64,000 nucleotides of DNA, taken from Dinoroseobacter sp049800835 (GTDB taxonomy: Bacteria > Pseudomonadota > Alphaproteobacteria > Rhodobacterales > Rhodobacteraceae). The DNA lies in contig NZ_JBNAFU010000001.1 of assembly GCF_049800835.1 (NCBI RefSeq), positions 434,001 through 498,000 on the forward strand, read 5' to 3'. Shown here piece after piece: positions 52,201 through 60,598 of this stretch; within the stretch, counting starts at the first letter, position 1, and each line of letters opens with the position of its first letter. A program made the position numbers and the translations under genes. The notes beneath the pieces were generated by a model, which did no database searches, was not told the DNA's origin, and was given only the letters and a program-made list of their open reading frames with translations.

Positions 52201-52592
52201 CGCGGCGCCTCCATCAGGAGCGAGCCGATCAGGGTTTCCTGCGAAATCTCCGATGCCGCTGCACCGCACACGGCCTCAGACCCTGCGCCCTCGATCGGGT
52301 AGCGGGCCAGGAAATCGCGCTGCATCGCGCCGAACGTGGCGCTGGGATCAATCATCTGGTTGAACGGCGTCTCGGTACTGAAGCCGTCCTCTTCCAGTTG
52401 CGCCTCCAGCATGGTCATGCGTTCCTGAATGGCGCCGAAATTGATGCCGACCTGCCCGCATCCCTGCGCGAGCGCCTCCGCCATGGTCACAGCGAACACG
52501 GTCTCGGTGTAATAGGCAGGCGCGGGACGCAGGTCAGCGGCCTGCGCCGTCGCGGTCATCACGACAAGTGATATGAGCGCTGCCCGGATCAC
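52197..52592 (-). CDS. DUF5333-like small exported protein in the nuo operon
   Basis: A 131-residue protein with a signal peptide (MIRAALISLVVMTATAQA, cleavage near AAD) and a mature part with two Cys (QGCGQVGIN and AVCGAAASE) that could form a disulfide. It matches my memory of the DUF5333 family found next to nuoF in Rhodobacteraceae. It should be periplasmic while its neighbours are cytoplasmic. It overlaps both nuoF and the DUF3291-like gene by four bases. Confidence 0.75.
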   Translation of the reverse strand: MIRAALISLVVMTATAQAADLRPAPAYYTETVFAVTMAEALAQGCGQVGINFGAIQERMTMLEAQLEEDGFSTETPFNQMIDPSATFGAMQRDFLARYPIEGAGSEAVCGAAASEISQETLIGSLLMEAPR

Positions 52593-53890
52593 TCCGCCGC
52601 CATCGCTGCGGTCACGCGACCGGTTTTTTGTGCCTTGATGCGATCCTCGATCTCATCGCGGAAGTTCCGGATCAGGCCTTGGATGGGCCAGGCCGCGGCG
52701 TCGCCAAGGGCGCAGATCGTGTGGCCTTCGACCTGTTTGGTCACGTCGAAGAGCATATCGATCTCCTCAACCTCCGCCTCGCCGCGTACCAGACGGTCCA
52801 TGACGCGCATCATCCAGCCGGTGCCTTCGCGACACGGGGTGCATTGCCCGCAGCTTTCGTGCTTGTAGAATTTCGACAGCCGCCAGATCGCCTTGATGAT
52901 GTCGGTGTCCTTGTCCATCACGATCACCGCAGCGGTGCCGAGACCGGAGCCCAGCTCCCCGCGCAGGTAGTCGAAATCCATGATCGCGTCGCGCATGTTT
53001 TCGCCGCGCACGCACGGAACGGACGACCCGCCGGGGATCACGGCCTTGAGGTTGTCCCACCCGCCGCGAATGCCGCCGCAATGCTTGTCGATCAATTCAC
53101 CGAACGGGATGCTCATCGCCTCTTCGACGACGCAGGGGTGGTTCACGTGTCCGGAGACCGCGAAAAGTTTCGTACCCGCGTTGTTTGGACGCCCGAATTG
53201 TGCGAACCAATCCGCGCCCCGGCGCAGGATCGTGGGCACAACGGCGATGGATTCCACGTTGTTCACCGTGGTCGGGCAACCATAGAGGCCCGCGCCTGCC
53301 GGGAACGGCGGTTTCATGCGCGGCATGCCCTTCTTGCCTTCAAGGCTTTCGATCAACGCGGTTTCCTCGCCGCAGATATAGGCACCCGCACCGTGCGCGA
53401 GGTACAGGTCGAAATCCCAGCCCGACCCTGCAGCGTTCTTGCCCAGAAGGCCTGCGTCATATGCCTCGTCGATTGCAGCCTGCAACGCTTCACGCTCGCG
53501 AATGTACTCGCCGCGAATGTAGATGTAGCTGGCATGCGCGCCCATCGCGAAGGACGCGATAAGGCACCCTTCGATCAGCGTGTGCGGATCATGGCGCATG
53601 ATCTCGCGGTCCTTGCAGGTCCCGGGCTCCGACTCGTCTGCATTGACCACCAGATAGCTGGGACGGCCATCGCTTTCCTTGGGCATGAAGGACCACTTCA
53701 GGCCCGTCGGGAAGCCCGCGCCGCCGCGCCCGCGCAGCCCGCTGTCCTTCATGATCTTGACGATCTCGTCGCGACCCATCTGGATCAGCTTGGACGTTCC
53801 GTCCCAATGGCCGCGCTTTTGTGCGCCTGCCAGAGTGCGGTCATGCATCCCGTAGATATTGGTAAAGATCCGGTCCTGATCTTGCAGCAT
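52589..53890 (-). CDS. nuoF: NADH-quinone oxidoreductase subunit F
   Basis: Subunit of Complex I that binds NADH and FMN and carries 4Fe-4S cluster N3. The 433 residues have the NADH loop GLRGRGGAGFPTGLKW, ADESEPGTCKDRE, the FMN region AYICGEETALIES, and the cluster ligands SCGQCTPCREG with a distal Cys in TICALGD. It overlaps the DUF5333-like gene by four bases. Confidence 0.98.
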   Translation of the reverse strand: MLQDQDRIFTNIYGMHDRTLAGAQKRGHWDGTSKLIQMGRDEIVKIMKDSGLRGRGGAGFPTGLKWSFMPKESDGRPSYLVVNADESEPGTCKDREIMRHDPHTLIEGCLIASFAMGAHASYIYIRGEYIREREALQAAIDEAYDAGLLGKNAAGSGWDFDLYLAHGAGAYICGEETALIESLEGKKGMPRMKPPFPAGAGLYGCPTTVNNVESIAVVPTILRRGADWFAQFGRPNNAGTKLFAVSGHVNHPCVVEEAMSIPFGELIDKHCGGIRGGWDNLKAVIPGGSSVPCVRGENMRDAIMDFDYLRGELGSGLGTAAVIVMDKDTDIIKAIWRLSKFYKHESCGQCTPCREGTGWMMRVMDRLVRGEAEVEEIDMLFDVTKQVEGHTICALGDAAAWPIQGLIRNFRDEIEDRIKAQKTGRVTAAMAAE

Positions 53891-53893
53891 CTG

Positions 53894-54121
53894 TCACTCC
53901 TTTGACTGGCGCGAAAGCCAGAGCCTGATACCGACGACCAGCGCCCAGAAGAACGCGGCCAGTGCGGCGAAATCGAACAGGAACACGTACCGGACCGGGA
54001 GGCCCATTTCACGCCCTGCAAAGTTTGCCCCGATCCAGAGGACCATCGTCGCCGCCACCACAATCGCCGCTGTGCGGGCTTGCATGACGCGGGCGTGGTC
54101 CTGCGGATCGGTGCCTTTCAT
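53894..54121 (-). CDS. DUF5337-like small membrane protein in the nuo operon
   Basis: A 75-residue protein with two membrane helices (TAAIVVAATMVLWIGANFAG and FLFDFAALAAFFWALVVG) and charged ends. It matches my memory of the DUF5337 family of nuo operons. It begins nine bases after the helix-hairpin-helix gene and ends three bases before nuoF. It may be a small supernumerary or assembly subunit of Complex I. Confidence 0.7.
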   Translation of the reverse strand: MKGTDPQDHARVMQARTAAIVVAATMVLWIGANFAGREMGLPVRYVFLFDFAALAAFFWALVVGIRLWLSRQSKE

Positions 54122-54130
54122 CCTGTGACC

Positions 54131-54913
54131 CTAGTAAACGTCGCCATCTTCGACGCGCTTGGAGAACGCCGTGTCCCCCCCGCTTGCCAGGGTTTTTGCT
54201 TGTGCGACCCATTCGTCGCGGGTCGCACGGCCTTTGAAGCCCTCGAGGTTCTGATCGACCCAGTCCACATCCGACGCGGACCAGTTCGCGATCTGATCGA
54301 AATGGTAGAAACCGAGGGAATGCAGCAGTTGTTCGAGTTTGGGTCCGACGCCCTTGATCTTCTTGAGGTCATCAGCTCCGCCATCGCGGGGTGCGGACAG
54401 GCTTTCGGGCTTGCCGGACGGGGCCGAGGCCGCCGGGGCCGCATCGCCGTTTTCATACTTCCAGCTGCCCTTGCGCGACGCGAGTTCCGCCTCGCCTGCC
54501 AATGCCGCGCTGGCGGCAACCTTGGGCCCATGATCGGCCTTGGGGGCAGGCTCAGGCTCGGACGCGGGTTTCGCGGGGGCTTTTGCAGCCGGGGCCTCCG
54601 CCACGGGCGCGGCAGCGACGGGCGCCGGCTTTGCCGGAACGGTTGCGCCGCCCTGAACGCGGGCACGCGCTTCGGCCATATCCGCCTCGAGTTTGGTACG
54701 GGCTTCCGCCGGGCTCGGCATTTTCTTGTCCACGCTGCACACGGCAACGGACAGCACGCCTCCGACGATCAACCAGGCCAGCACGCCCATGAAGGCGCCT
54801 TGCAGGAATGACCAGCCCACGACCATCAATCCAGCCGTGGTCATGATGCCCAACAAGACACCGATCCCCCAGCAGATCACTGCGCAGGTGTAGTCCGATT
54901 TCTGAGTAGCCAT
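54131..54913 (-). CDS. Membrane protein with the same C-terminal helix-hairpin-helix domain as NuoE
   Basis: A 260-residue protein. Residues ~10-60 hold two membrane helices, followed by an Ala/Pro-rich linker and an 80-residue C-terminal domain starting DDLKKIKGVGPKLEQLLHSL. By hand alignment about 56 of these 80 residues are identical to the last 80 of NuoE, and both proteins end GDVY. KSGSWKY-like sequence before the domain is shared too. Helix-hairpin-helix domains usually bind DNA or mediate protein contact. The paralogy and shared operon suggest a joint role in Complex I, for example membrane tethering of an assembly step. Function unknown. Confidence 0.8.
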   Translation of the reverse strand: MATQKSDYTCAVICWGIGVLLGIMTTAGLMVVGWSFLQGAFMGVLAWLIVGGVLSVAVCSVDKKMPSPAEARTKLEADMAEARARVQGGATVPAKPAPVAAAPVAEAPAAKAPAKPASEPEPAPKADHGPKVAASAALAGEAELASRKGSWKYENGDAAPAASAPSGKPESLSAPRDGGADDLKKIKGVGPKLEQLLHSLGFYHFDQIANWSASDVDWVDQNLEGFKGRATRDEWVAQAKTLASGGDTAFSKRVEDGDVY

Positions 54914-54943
54914 ACCAAATCTCCCCGTTCGTTAGGACGTTTC

Positions 54944-56149
54944 TCAGTAAACATCCCCTTTTGTAACGCGCGATGAAAATTCTGTCTCGCCCCCAGTTGC
55001 GAGCACCTTGGCCTGAGAAATCCATTCATCCCGGCTGGCGCGGCCCTTGAAGCCTTCGAGGTTGTCATCGACCCAGGCCAGTTCGGCATCGGTCCAAGCG
55101 GCGATCTGGTCGAAATGGTAAATGCCCATGGCGTTCAGGACCCCTTCGAGCTTGGGCCCGACCCCCTTGATCTTTTTCAGATCATCGGGGCCGCCGTCGC
55201 GCGCGGCCTGCAACATGGCGGGCTGCGCACCGGCGGACGGGGCTGCGGCTCCGTATTTCCACGTGCCCTTGCGCGTGGCCAGGTCCGCCTGACCGGGCAA
55301 AACCGCGCTCGGCTTCACTTTCGGAGCCTCCGCTGGAGTTTCCGGCGCCGCGACTACGGGCGCCGGCGTGTCCGGCTGGGGCGCCTCCGCTTTCGGGGCG
55401 GCGGCCTTGTTCGCGGGCTTCACCTTCGGCAGATCCGCATCCTTGCCCAACCACGGCGCGGTCAGCGGCACCTCTGTCCCGTCGATGCGCTTGATCGTGT
55501 CTTGCAAGTCCACCGCCAATCGCACAGACGCATTGTACGCATCCTTGCCCGCCTCATACTCCTTGAGGCTGGTCAGCCCGCCGAGCGGTTCGGACGTGTA
55601 CCGCCCGTTCTGCGGGCCCGGGACAGGCACCTCGCCCGCCGCCATCCGGTCAAGCAATCCTGCGAAGCTGTCGGCGGTCAGATCCTCATAATAGTCCTTG
55701 CCGATCTGCGCCATCGGCGCGTTCGCACAAGACCCCAGGCACTCGACCTCTTCCCAGCTGAACTTGCCATCGGCGCTGAGCTCATGGGCGTTGGGGGCGA
55801 TCTTTTCCTTGCAGACTGCGACCAGGTCCTCGGCCCCGCAGATCATGCAGGACGTCGTTCCGCAAATCTGGATATGAGCAACAGACCCAACGGGTTGCAG
55901 CTGAAACATGAAGTAAAACGTCGCCACTTCGAGCGCCCGGATATAGGCCATATCCAGCATCTCGGCGACGTATTCGATGGCGGGACGGGTCAACCACCCC
56001 TCCTGCTCCTGTGCGCGCCACAGGATCGGGATGATCGCGCTGGCCTGACGGCCTTCGGGATACTTGGTGATCTGCGTCTCGGCCCACGCCTGGTTTTCCG
56101 GCGTGAAGGCGAAGCTGTCGGGTTGTTCGGCGTGAAGACGGCGGAGCAT
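54944..56149 (-). CDS. nuoE: NADH-quinone oxidoreductase subunit E with C-terminal HhH extension
   Basis: Complex I subunit of 401 residues; the core NuoE is only about 160-240 residues in most bacteria. Residues 1-165 are the thioredoxin-like domain with the 2Fe-2S (N1a) ligands in CGTTSC and CLGSC. A disordered Ala/Pro/Lys linker follows. Residues 322-401 form a helix-hairpin-helix domain (DDLKKIKGVGPKLEGVLNAM) shared with the next gene. The extension is known to me from Rhodobacteraceae NuoE proteins, and its role is not established. Confidence 0.95.
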   Translation of the reverse strand: MLRRLHAEQPDSFAFTPENQAWAETQITKYPEGRQASAIIPILWRAQEQEGWLTRPAIEYVAEMLDMAYIRALEVATFYFMFQLQPVGSVAHIQICGTTSCMICGAEDLVAVCKEKIAPNAHELSADGKFSWEEVECLGSCANAPMAQIGKDYYEDLTADSFAGLLDRMAAGEVPVPGPQNGRYTSEPLGGLTSLKEYEAGKDAYNASVRLAVDLQDTIKRIDGTEVPLTAPWLGKDADLPKVKPANKAAAPKAEAPQPDTPAPVVAAPETPAEAPKVKPSAVLPGQADLATRKGTWKYGAAAPSAGAQPAMLQAARDGGPDDLKKIKGVGPKLEGVLNAMGIYHFDQIAAWTDAELAWVDDNLEGFKGRASRDEWISQAKVLATGGETEFSSRVTKGDVY

Positions 56150-56185
56150 CCGTTACACCCTTTCGTTCTGGCCGAAAGCGCGGGT

Positions 56186-56220
56186 GCCTCCGGCGGGAGT
56201 ATTTTGGCAAAGAAGAAGAC
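56186..56220 (-). repeat. Copy 2 of the dispersed intergenic repeat, between nuoD and nuoE
   Basis: GCCTCCGGCGGGAGTATTTT followed by GGCAAAGAAGAAGAC lies in the 80-base nuoD-nuoE gap. The short palindrome CTCC-GGC-GGGAG and the GAGTATTTtGGC-aaa-GAAG tail match the element at 22525-22571 in layout. No other copy was noticed in this window. Confidence 0.5.
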
Positions 56221-56229
56221 ACGCGCGCA

Positions 56230-57444
56230 TCACCGGTCGATCTCCCCGAAGACCACATCCATCGTGCCGATGATCGCGGCGACGTCGGCCAACTGGTGGC
56301 CGGAGGCGACATGGTCCATCGATTGCAGGTGCAAAAAGCCGGGGGCGCGCAGCTTGGCGCGGTAAGGGCGGTTGGACCCATCGGCCACCAGGTAGACGCC
56401 GAACTCGCCCTTCGGGGCCTCGACCGCGGCGTACACCTCGCCGGCGGGGACGTGGAAGCCTTCGGTGTAAAGCTTGAAGTGATGGATCAGCGCTTCCATA
56501 GAGGTTTTCATGTCCGACCGGCTGGGCGGTGTGATCTTGCCGCGCGCCAGTACGTCGCCCGGGGTCTCACGCAGCTTGGCAATGGCCTGCCGGATGATCG
56601 ACAGGCTCTCATCCATCTCGGCCATTCGGCAGAGGTAGCGATCATAGCAATCGCCGTTCTTGCCAACCGGCACCTTGAACTCGAACTCGTCGTAGCATTC
56701 ATAGGGCTGGGCGCGCCGCAGGTCCCATGCAAGGCCCGAGCCCCGCGCCATCACGCCGGAATACCCCCAATCGAGGATTTCCTGCTCGGTGATCACACCG
56801 ATATCGCAGTTGCGCTGCTTGAAGATGCGGTTTTCCGTCAACAGGCCGGAAATATCGTCCAGCACTTTCGGGAATTCATGGCTCCACGCCTCGATATCAT
56901 CGAGCAACTCCGGCGGCAGGTCCTGATGCACACCGCCGGGGCGGAAGTACGCCGCGTGCAGGCGCGCGCCGCAGGCCCGCTCGTAGAACACCATCAGCTT
57001 CTCGCGCTCCTCGAACCCCCAGAGCGGCGGGGTGAGCGCGCCCACATCCATGGCCTGCGTGGTCACGTTCAGCAGATGGTTCAGAATACGCCCGATCTCG
57101 GAGTAGAGCACCCGGATCAGCGAGGCGCGGCGCGGCACCTCCACACCGGTCAGTTTCTCGATCGCAAGGCACCAGGCATGTTCCTGGTTCATCGGGGCCA
57201 CATAATCGAGCCGGTCGAAATACGGCAGGTTTTGCAGGTAGGTCCGGCTTTCCATCAGCTTTTCGGTGCCCCTGTGCAACAGGCCGATATGCGGGTCACA
57301 CCGCTCCACGATCTCGCCGTCCAGTTCCAGCACCAGACGCAAAACGCCATGTGCGGCCGGGTGTTGCGGTCCGAAATTGATGTTGAAGTTCCGGATTTTC
57401 TGCTCGCCGGTCAGGGCGTCTTCAAAATTCGTACCGTCCATCAT
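56230..57444 (-). CDS. nuoD: NADH-quinone oxidoreductase subunit D
   Basis: Quinone-binding subunit of Complex I, 404 residues, related to the large subunit of NiFe hydrogenases. It has NFGPQHPAAHGVLRLVLELDGE at the N-terminus, HIGLLHRGTEKLMES and the C-terminal DVVFGEIDR. ATG 57444 is preceded by the sulfotransferase stop three bases away. Confidence 0.98.
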   Translation of the reverse strand: MMDGTNFEDALTGEQKIRNFNINFGPQHPAAHGVLRLVLELDGEIVERCDPHIGLLHRGTEKLMESRTYLQNLPYFDRLDYVAPMNQEHAWCLAIEKLTGVEVPRRASLIRVLYSEIGRILNHLLNVTTQAMDVGALTPPLWGFEEREKLMVFYERACGARLHAAYFRPGGVHQDLPPELLDDIEAWSHEFPKVLDDISGLLTENRIFKQRNCDIGVITEQEILDWGYSGVMARGSGLAWDLRRAQPYECYDEFEFKVPVGKNGDCYDRYLCRMAEMDESLSIIRQAIAKLRETPGDVLARGKITPPSRSDMKTSMEALIHHFKLYTEGFHVPAGEVYAAVEAPKGEFGVYLVADGSNRPYRAKLRAPGFLHLQSMDHVASGHQLADVAAIIGTMDVVFGEIDR

Positions 57445-57447
57445 GGG

Positions 57448-58326
57448 TCAGGCTCCAACTGCGGTGGACTGCCAGCGTGCGGGCACGCGGCCGAACATCT
57501 TTTCGACGTAGTCATATTGCGGGGCGAGCCGGTCTGCCGCGAGGGCGCGGCGGGCGACATCAAGCGGAAGTGCGGGGCCCGCATGCACACGGCGCTCCAG
57601 CGGGGCGGGATGATCCGACACCCCGAGAAACGCACAGATGCGCCGCGCTGTTTCCTGCGAGAAAAGCTCTTCGTAAAAGGTGATCAGACGGCCGGCGTCC
57701 GGAACGGCGCGGGTCAACCGACCCAGCGCGCCCGCGTAATCGCAACGCTCGGAAACGGCCTGTTCTTCACCGCGCGCCCAACGGTCGAAGATCCAGTTGG
57801 CGCGGTCGGCGACGTCTGCGTCCGACCCGCCCTTCCAGCCCGCCATCATGCGGATGTTCGACCACAGCCGGTCGATCGGGTCGCGCAGAATGTAGATGAA
57901 CCGTGTTGCCGGCGCGAGGCCCGCCATCATCTTCAGCCGCGCCTCGGACAACAGCGCATAAGCCGGAGTGATATCGCCCACCACCTTTGCACCCCTGCGC
58001 CCTTTCTTGAGGAACGCGACATAGGCGCCTGCGGATTCTTCGCCGCGCCCCAGCAGCCCCAGGTAGCGGTCAATCTCGGCCACGTCTTCGCGCAGGGCGG
58101 CGGCCTTTGCGGCATCGGCACCCTGCATGCGGTCACGCAGACCGGCACGCTTCCGGCAGAGTTGATCAATGGTCTCCATCACCCGGCCATGGTCAAGAGC
58201 GTCGAAATAGTGCAGTTCCTTGTGGCGCCACAAATGCACCTCCGGGTGGCGTTCCAGATAGAACTGGAGCCAGCTCGTGCCCGCCTTCGTGGCACCGATC
58301 CCGAACAGGAGCGTCACGTCCGCCAT
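57448..58326 (-). CDS. Sulfotransferase-like protein inserted between nuoC and nuoD
   Basis: A 292-residue protein with the PAPS-binding pattern of sulfotransferases: the 5' loop FGIGATKAGTSWLQFYLE at the N-terminus and the 3'-phosphate motif YILRDPIDRLWSNIR in the middle. It is cytoplasmic and would transfer sulfate to an unknown acceptor. It sits three bases from both nuoC and nuoD, inside the peripheral-arm genes, where no sulfotransferase is normally found. No IS or repeat marks its insertion. It may serve an unrelated function and simply be carried by the operon. Confidence 0.85.
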   Translation of the reverse strand: MADVTLLFGIGATKAGTSWLQFYLERHPEVHLWRHKELHYFDALDHGRVMETIDQLCRKRAGLRDRMQGADAAKAAALREDVAEIDRYLGLLGRGEESAGAYVAFLKKGRRGAKVVGDITPAYALLSEARLKMMAGLAPATRFIYILRDPIDRLWSNIRMMAGWKGGSDADVADRANWIFDRWARGEEQAVSERCDYAGALGRLTRAVPDAGRLITFYEELFSQETARRICAFLGVSDHPAPLERRVHAGPALPLDVARRALAADRLAPQYDYVEKMFGRVPARWQSTAVGA

Positions 58327-58329
58327 TGA

Positions 58330-58953
58330 TCAGCCCTTGGCCTCCGCCGGTTTCTCGTCGGTTTTCTCATCGCCGGGCAGGATGTATTCCGCCCCTTCCC
58401 ACGGGCTCATGAAATCGAACTGGCGGTAGTCCTGTACGAGCTTGACCGGCTCATAGACCACGCGTTTCTTCTCTTCGTCGTAGCGCACTTCGGTGTAGCC
58501 AGTCGTGGGGAAGTCCTTGCGCAACGGATAGCCGCGAAAACCGTAATCGGTCAGGATGCGCCGCAGGTCCGGGTGGCCCGAGAACAGGATGCCGAACATG
58601 TCGAACACTTCGCGCTCGAACCAGTTGGCGCTGGGATGCTCGGACACGATGGAGGGAACAAATTCGTCCTCGCGCACCGGCACGCGCAGACGAATACGGT
58701 GGTTCTGGTACATCGACAGGAAGTGGTAGACGACATCGAACCGCTGCGGGCGGTCGGGGTAGTCGACCCCGGTGATGTCCACGAGGGTCGAAAACGCGCA
58801 CCGTGCGTCAGACTTGAGAAACGCCACGACCTGCAAGATCGAGTTGGGCGTCACCGTGACCGTCAACTCGCCGAACGCCACCTCTGTCGACACCACGCAA
58901 TCGGGACGCTTCACTTCGATATAGGCGCCAAGTTCCTCAAGAGCTTCGCTCAT
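58330..58953 (-). CDS. nuoC: NADH-quinone oxidoreductase subunit C
   Basis: Peripheral-arm subunit of Complex I, 207 residues. Conserved segments: DITGVDYPDRPQRFDVVYH and EREVFDMFGILFSGHPDLRR. A separate nuoC (not the nuoCD fusion of enterobacteria) is normal in alphaproteobacteria. It follows nuoB after 19 bases. Confidence 0.97.
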   Translation of the reverse strand: MSEALEELGAYIEVKRPDCVVSTEVAFGELTVTVTPNSILQVVAFLKSDARCAFSTLVDITGVDYPDRPQRFDVVYHFLSMYQNHRIRLRVPVREDEFVPSIVSEHPSANWFEREVFDMFGILFSGHPDLRRILTDYGFRGYPLRKDFPTTGYTEVRYDEEKKRVVYEPVKLVQDYRQFDFMSPWEGAEYILPGDEKTDEKPAEAKG

Positions 58954-58972
58954 CTGTCATCCTTTCCGTGCC

Positions 58973-59506
58973 CTAGCGGACCAGTGTGCCCGTGCGGCGA
59001 ATTTTGCGCTGAAGCTGAAGGATGCCGTACAGCAACGCCTCCGCGGTCGGCGGGCAGCCGGGCACGTAGATGTCGACCGGCACGATCCGGTCGCAGCCGC
59101 GCACGACGCTGTAGGAATAGTGGTAGTAGCCGCCGCCATTGGCGCAGGATCCCATCGAGATCACGTAACGCGGCTCCGGCATCTGGTCGTAGACCTTGCG
59201 CAACGCGGGGGCCATCTTGTTGGTCAGCGTGCCGGCAACGATCATCACGTCCGACTGGCGCGGGGAGGCGCGCGGCGCGATCCCGAAGCGCTCAGCATCA
59301 TAGCGCGGCATGGAGGTGTGCATCATCTCCACCGCGCAGCAGGCCAGACCGAACGTCATCCAGTGCAGCGAGCCGGTGCGCGCCCAATTGATGATGTCCT
59401 CGGTCGAGGTCAGCAGAAACCCCTTGTCCTGCAACTCGGCGTTGAGGGCCTGCGTGGCGTGCTCTTTATCGGGGCCCGCGTCGTTTGCCGCAGTGCTTAC
59501 TCCCAT
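58973..59506 (-). CDS. nuoB: NADH-quinone oxidoreductase subunit B
   Basis: Subunit of Complex I that holds cluster N2, the last cluster before quinone. The 177 residues contain the adjacent cysteines FGLACCAVEMM, with further ligands in SMGSCAN and VPGCPPTAE. I chose ATG 59506 because AAGGAG lies seven bases upstream; it overlaps nuoA by 10 bases. Confidence 0.98.
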   Translation of the reverse strand: MGVSTAANDAGPDKEHATQALNAELQDKGFLLTSTEDIINWARTGSLHWMTFGLACCAVEMMHTSMPRYDAERFGIAPRASPRQSDVMIVAGTLTNKMAPALRKVYDQMPEPRYVISMGSCANGGGYYHYSYSVVRGCDRIVPVDIYVPGCPPTAEALLYGILQLQRKIRRTGTLVR

Positions 59507-59862
59507 TCCAGAGCTCCTTTTTTCCATTCATATGCGAACCCGATGGTCAGAACCGCGAGGAAGATCATCATCGACCAGAAGCCGACCATCGACATCTCCG
59601 GGAAGGCCACGGCCCAAGGGAACAGGAACGCGATCTCCAGGTCGAAAATGATGAACAGGATCGCCACAAGGTAGAAGCGGACATCGAATTTCATCCGTGC
59701 GTCGTCGAAAGCGTTGAACCCGCATTCGTAGGCGCTGACCTTCTCTGGGTCCGGGTTGCGCACCGCAACGACGACCGCTGCGAGGATCAGAACCAGCCCC
59801 AAGCCTATGGCAATGGCCAGAAAAACAAGGATCGGAAGGTATTCTCGTAGCAGATCGTCCAC
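59497..59862 (-). CDS. nuoA: NADH-quinone oxidoreductase subunit A
   Basis: Small membrane subunit of Complex I, first gene of the operon. The start is GTG 59862 (MDDLLREYLPILVFLAIAI) with AAGGAG six bases before it. This gives 121 residues, the normal length; an upstream ATG at 59919 would add an unconserved stretch. It contains YECGFNAFDDARMKFDVRFY, the conserved loop, and three helices. Confidence 0.96.
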   Translation of the reverse strand: MDDLLREYLPILVFLAIAIGLGLVLILAAVVVAVRNPDPEKVSAYECGFNAFDDARMKFDVRFYLVAILFIIFDLEIAFLFPWAVAFPEMSMVGFWSMMIFLAVLTIGFAYEWKKGALEWE

Positions 59863-60289
59863 CTGGGGCTCCTTCCCTGGGATCGGGGGCGCCACCCCGG
59901 TCCACCGGGGGATGCGCACGGGGTCGTTTGCGGGGTGGTCTACCGCTGCATTCCGGGTCGGTCAACACAACCACCCTGCGGCAAACACGCCATATTCTGC
60001 ATGAGTTTATCGCCCTCAGCCGCGACCACCAGAGACGGGGTGACGCAGTGCAGGCAAGCCAGACTCATGGCCGCTCTGCTAGAGCATACCCTAGAACCTG
60101 AATTTACCACATATCTTTTCTGCTAAGCTTTCAACACGCGGTCGTGCAACGCAGGCAGGCGGAGGAAATCGGGGGCTGCGGGTACGGAACTGGAGCAGCT
60201 TGGGTGACCAGCGCCCCGTGCGGACACAGCTTTGGGACCGGCACCGGGACCGGGCGTATCGGGCACGTCCGGTCGCTCGGTTCGAAAAA
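59863..60289. other. Upstream region of the nuo operon
   Basis: 427 bases between nuoA and the lipoprotein gene, both on the minus strand. The first 110 bases hold a possible promoter of nuoA (59937-59965). The middle, from about 60060 to 60130, is AT-rich and could hold a second one (TTGAAA at 60134-60129 on the minus strand). I see no tRNA, and the remaining frames are not protein-like. Confidence 0.5.
59937..59965 (-). promoter_or_regulatory. Candidate promoter of the nuo operon
   Basis: On the minus strand TTGACC (59965-59960) and TAGACC (59942-59937) are 17 bases apart. This predicts a transcript start near 59930, about 70 bases before the nuoA GTG. Identified by eye; the -10 is a weak match. 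Confidence 0.4.
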
Positions 60290-60505
60290 TCAGTTGGTCG
60301 GCGCGTTCGCGCCAGCCGTCGCACCGGCCGCCGCCCCAAGAAGCGTTGCGGCGGTCCTGCCGCTGCCGCCGCCGATCTGGTTGCCAGCGGCTGCGCCAAC
60401 AAGCGCCCCGGTCGCAGCGTTGATGTTTTGGTTGTCGGTGCACCCTGCTAGCGCGCCTGCGCCCAGCAAGGCTGTGGCGACACATATCGCTCTTCCAAAT
60501 TTCAT
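60290..60505 (-). CDS. Small glycine-zipper lipoprotein
   Basis: A 71-residue protein with a lipoprotein signal (lipobox LAGC, Cys near residue 22) and a Gly/Ala-rich zipper helix (GALVGAAAGNQIGGGSG, then LLGAAAGATAGA). This is the layout of small outer-membrane-anchored glycine-zipper proteins such as the OsmB group, often linked to osmotic or envelope stress. AAGGA precedes the ATG. Confidence 0.8.
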   Translation of the reverse strand: MKFGRAICVATALLGAGALAGCTDNQNINAATGALVGAAAGNQIGGGSGRTAATLLGAAAGATAGANAPTN

Positions 60506-60598
60506 CTTTTGTGTCCTTCCATGCCTGTGCCTGATTTTATCGTCAGGTCATGCCCGAGTTAATATCGCTTCGAATAGGACGCGCAACCCCGGCAGCAA

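Noticed and set aside
57448..58326. Mobile-element insertion carrying the sulfotransferase
   Set aside because: No transposase, terminal inverted repeats or target duplication flank the gene, and it fits the operon with three-base gaps on each side.
59863..60289. tRNA or small RNA gene upstream of nuoA
   Set aside because: I could not fold a cloverleaf or find conserved tRNA boxes, and no terminator with a T-run bounds a small transcript.
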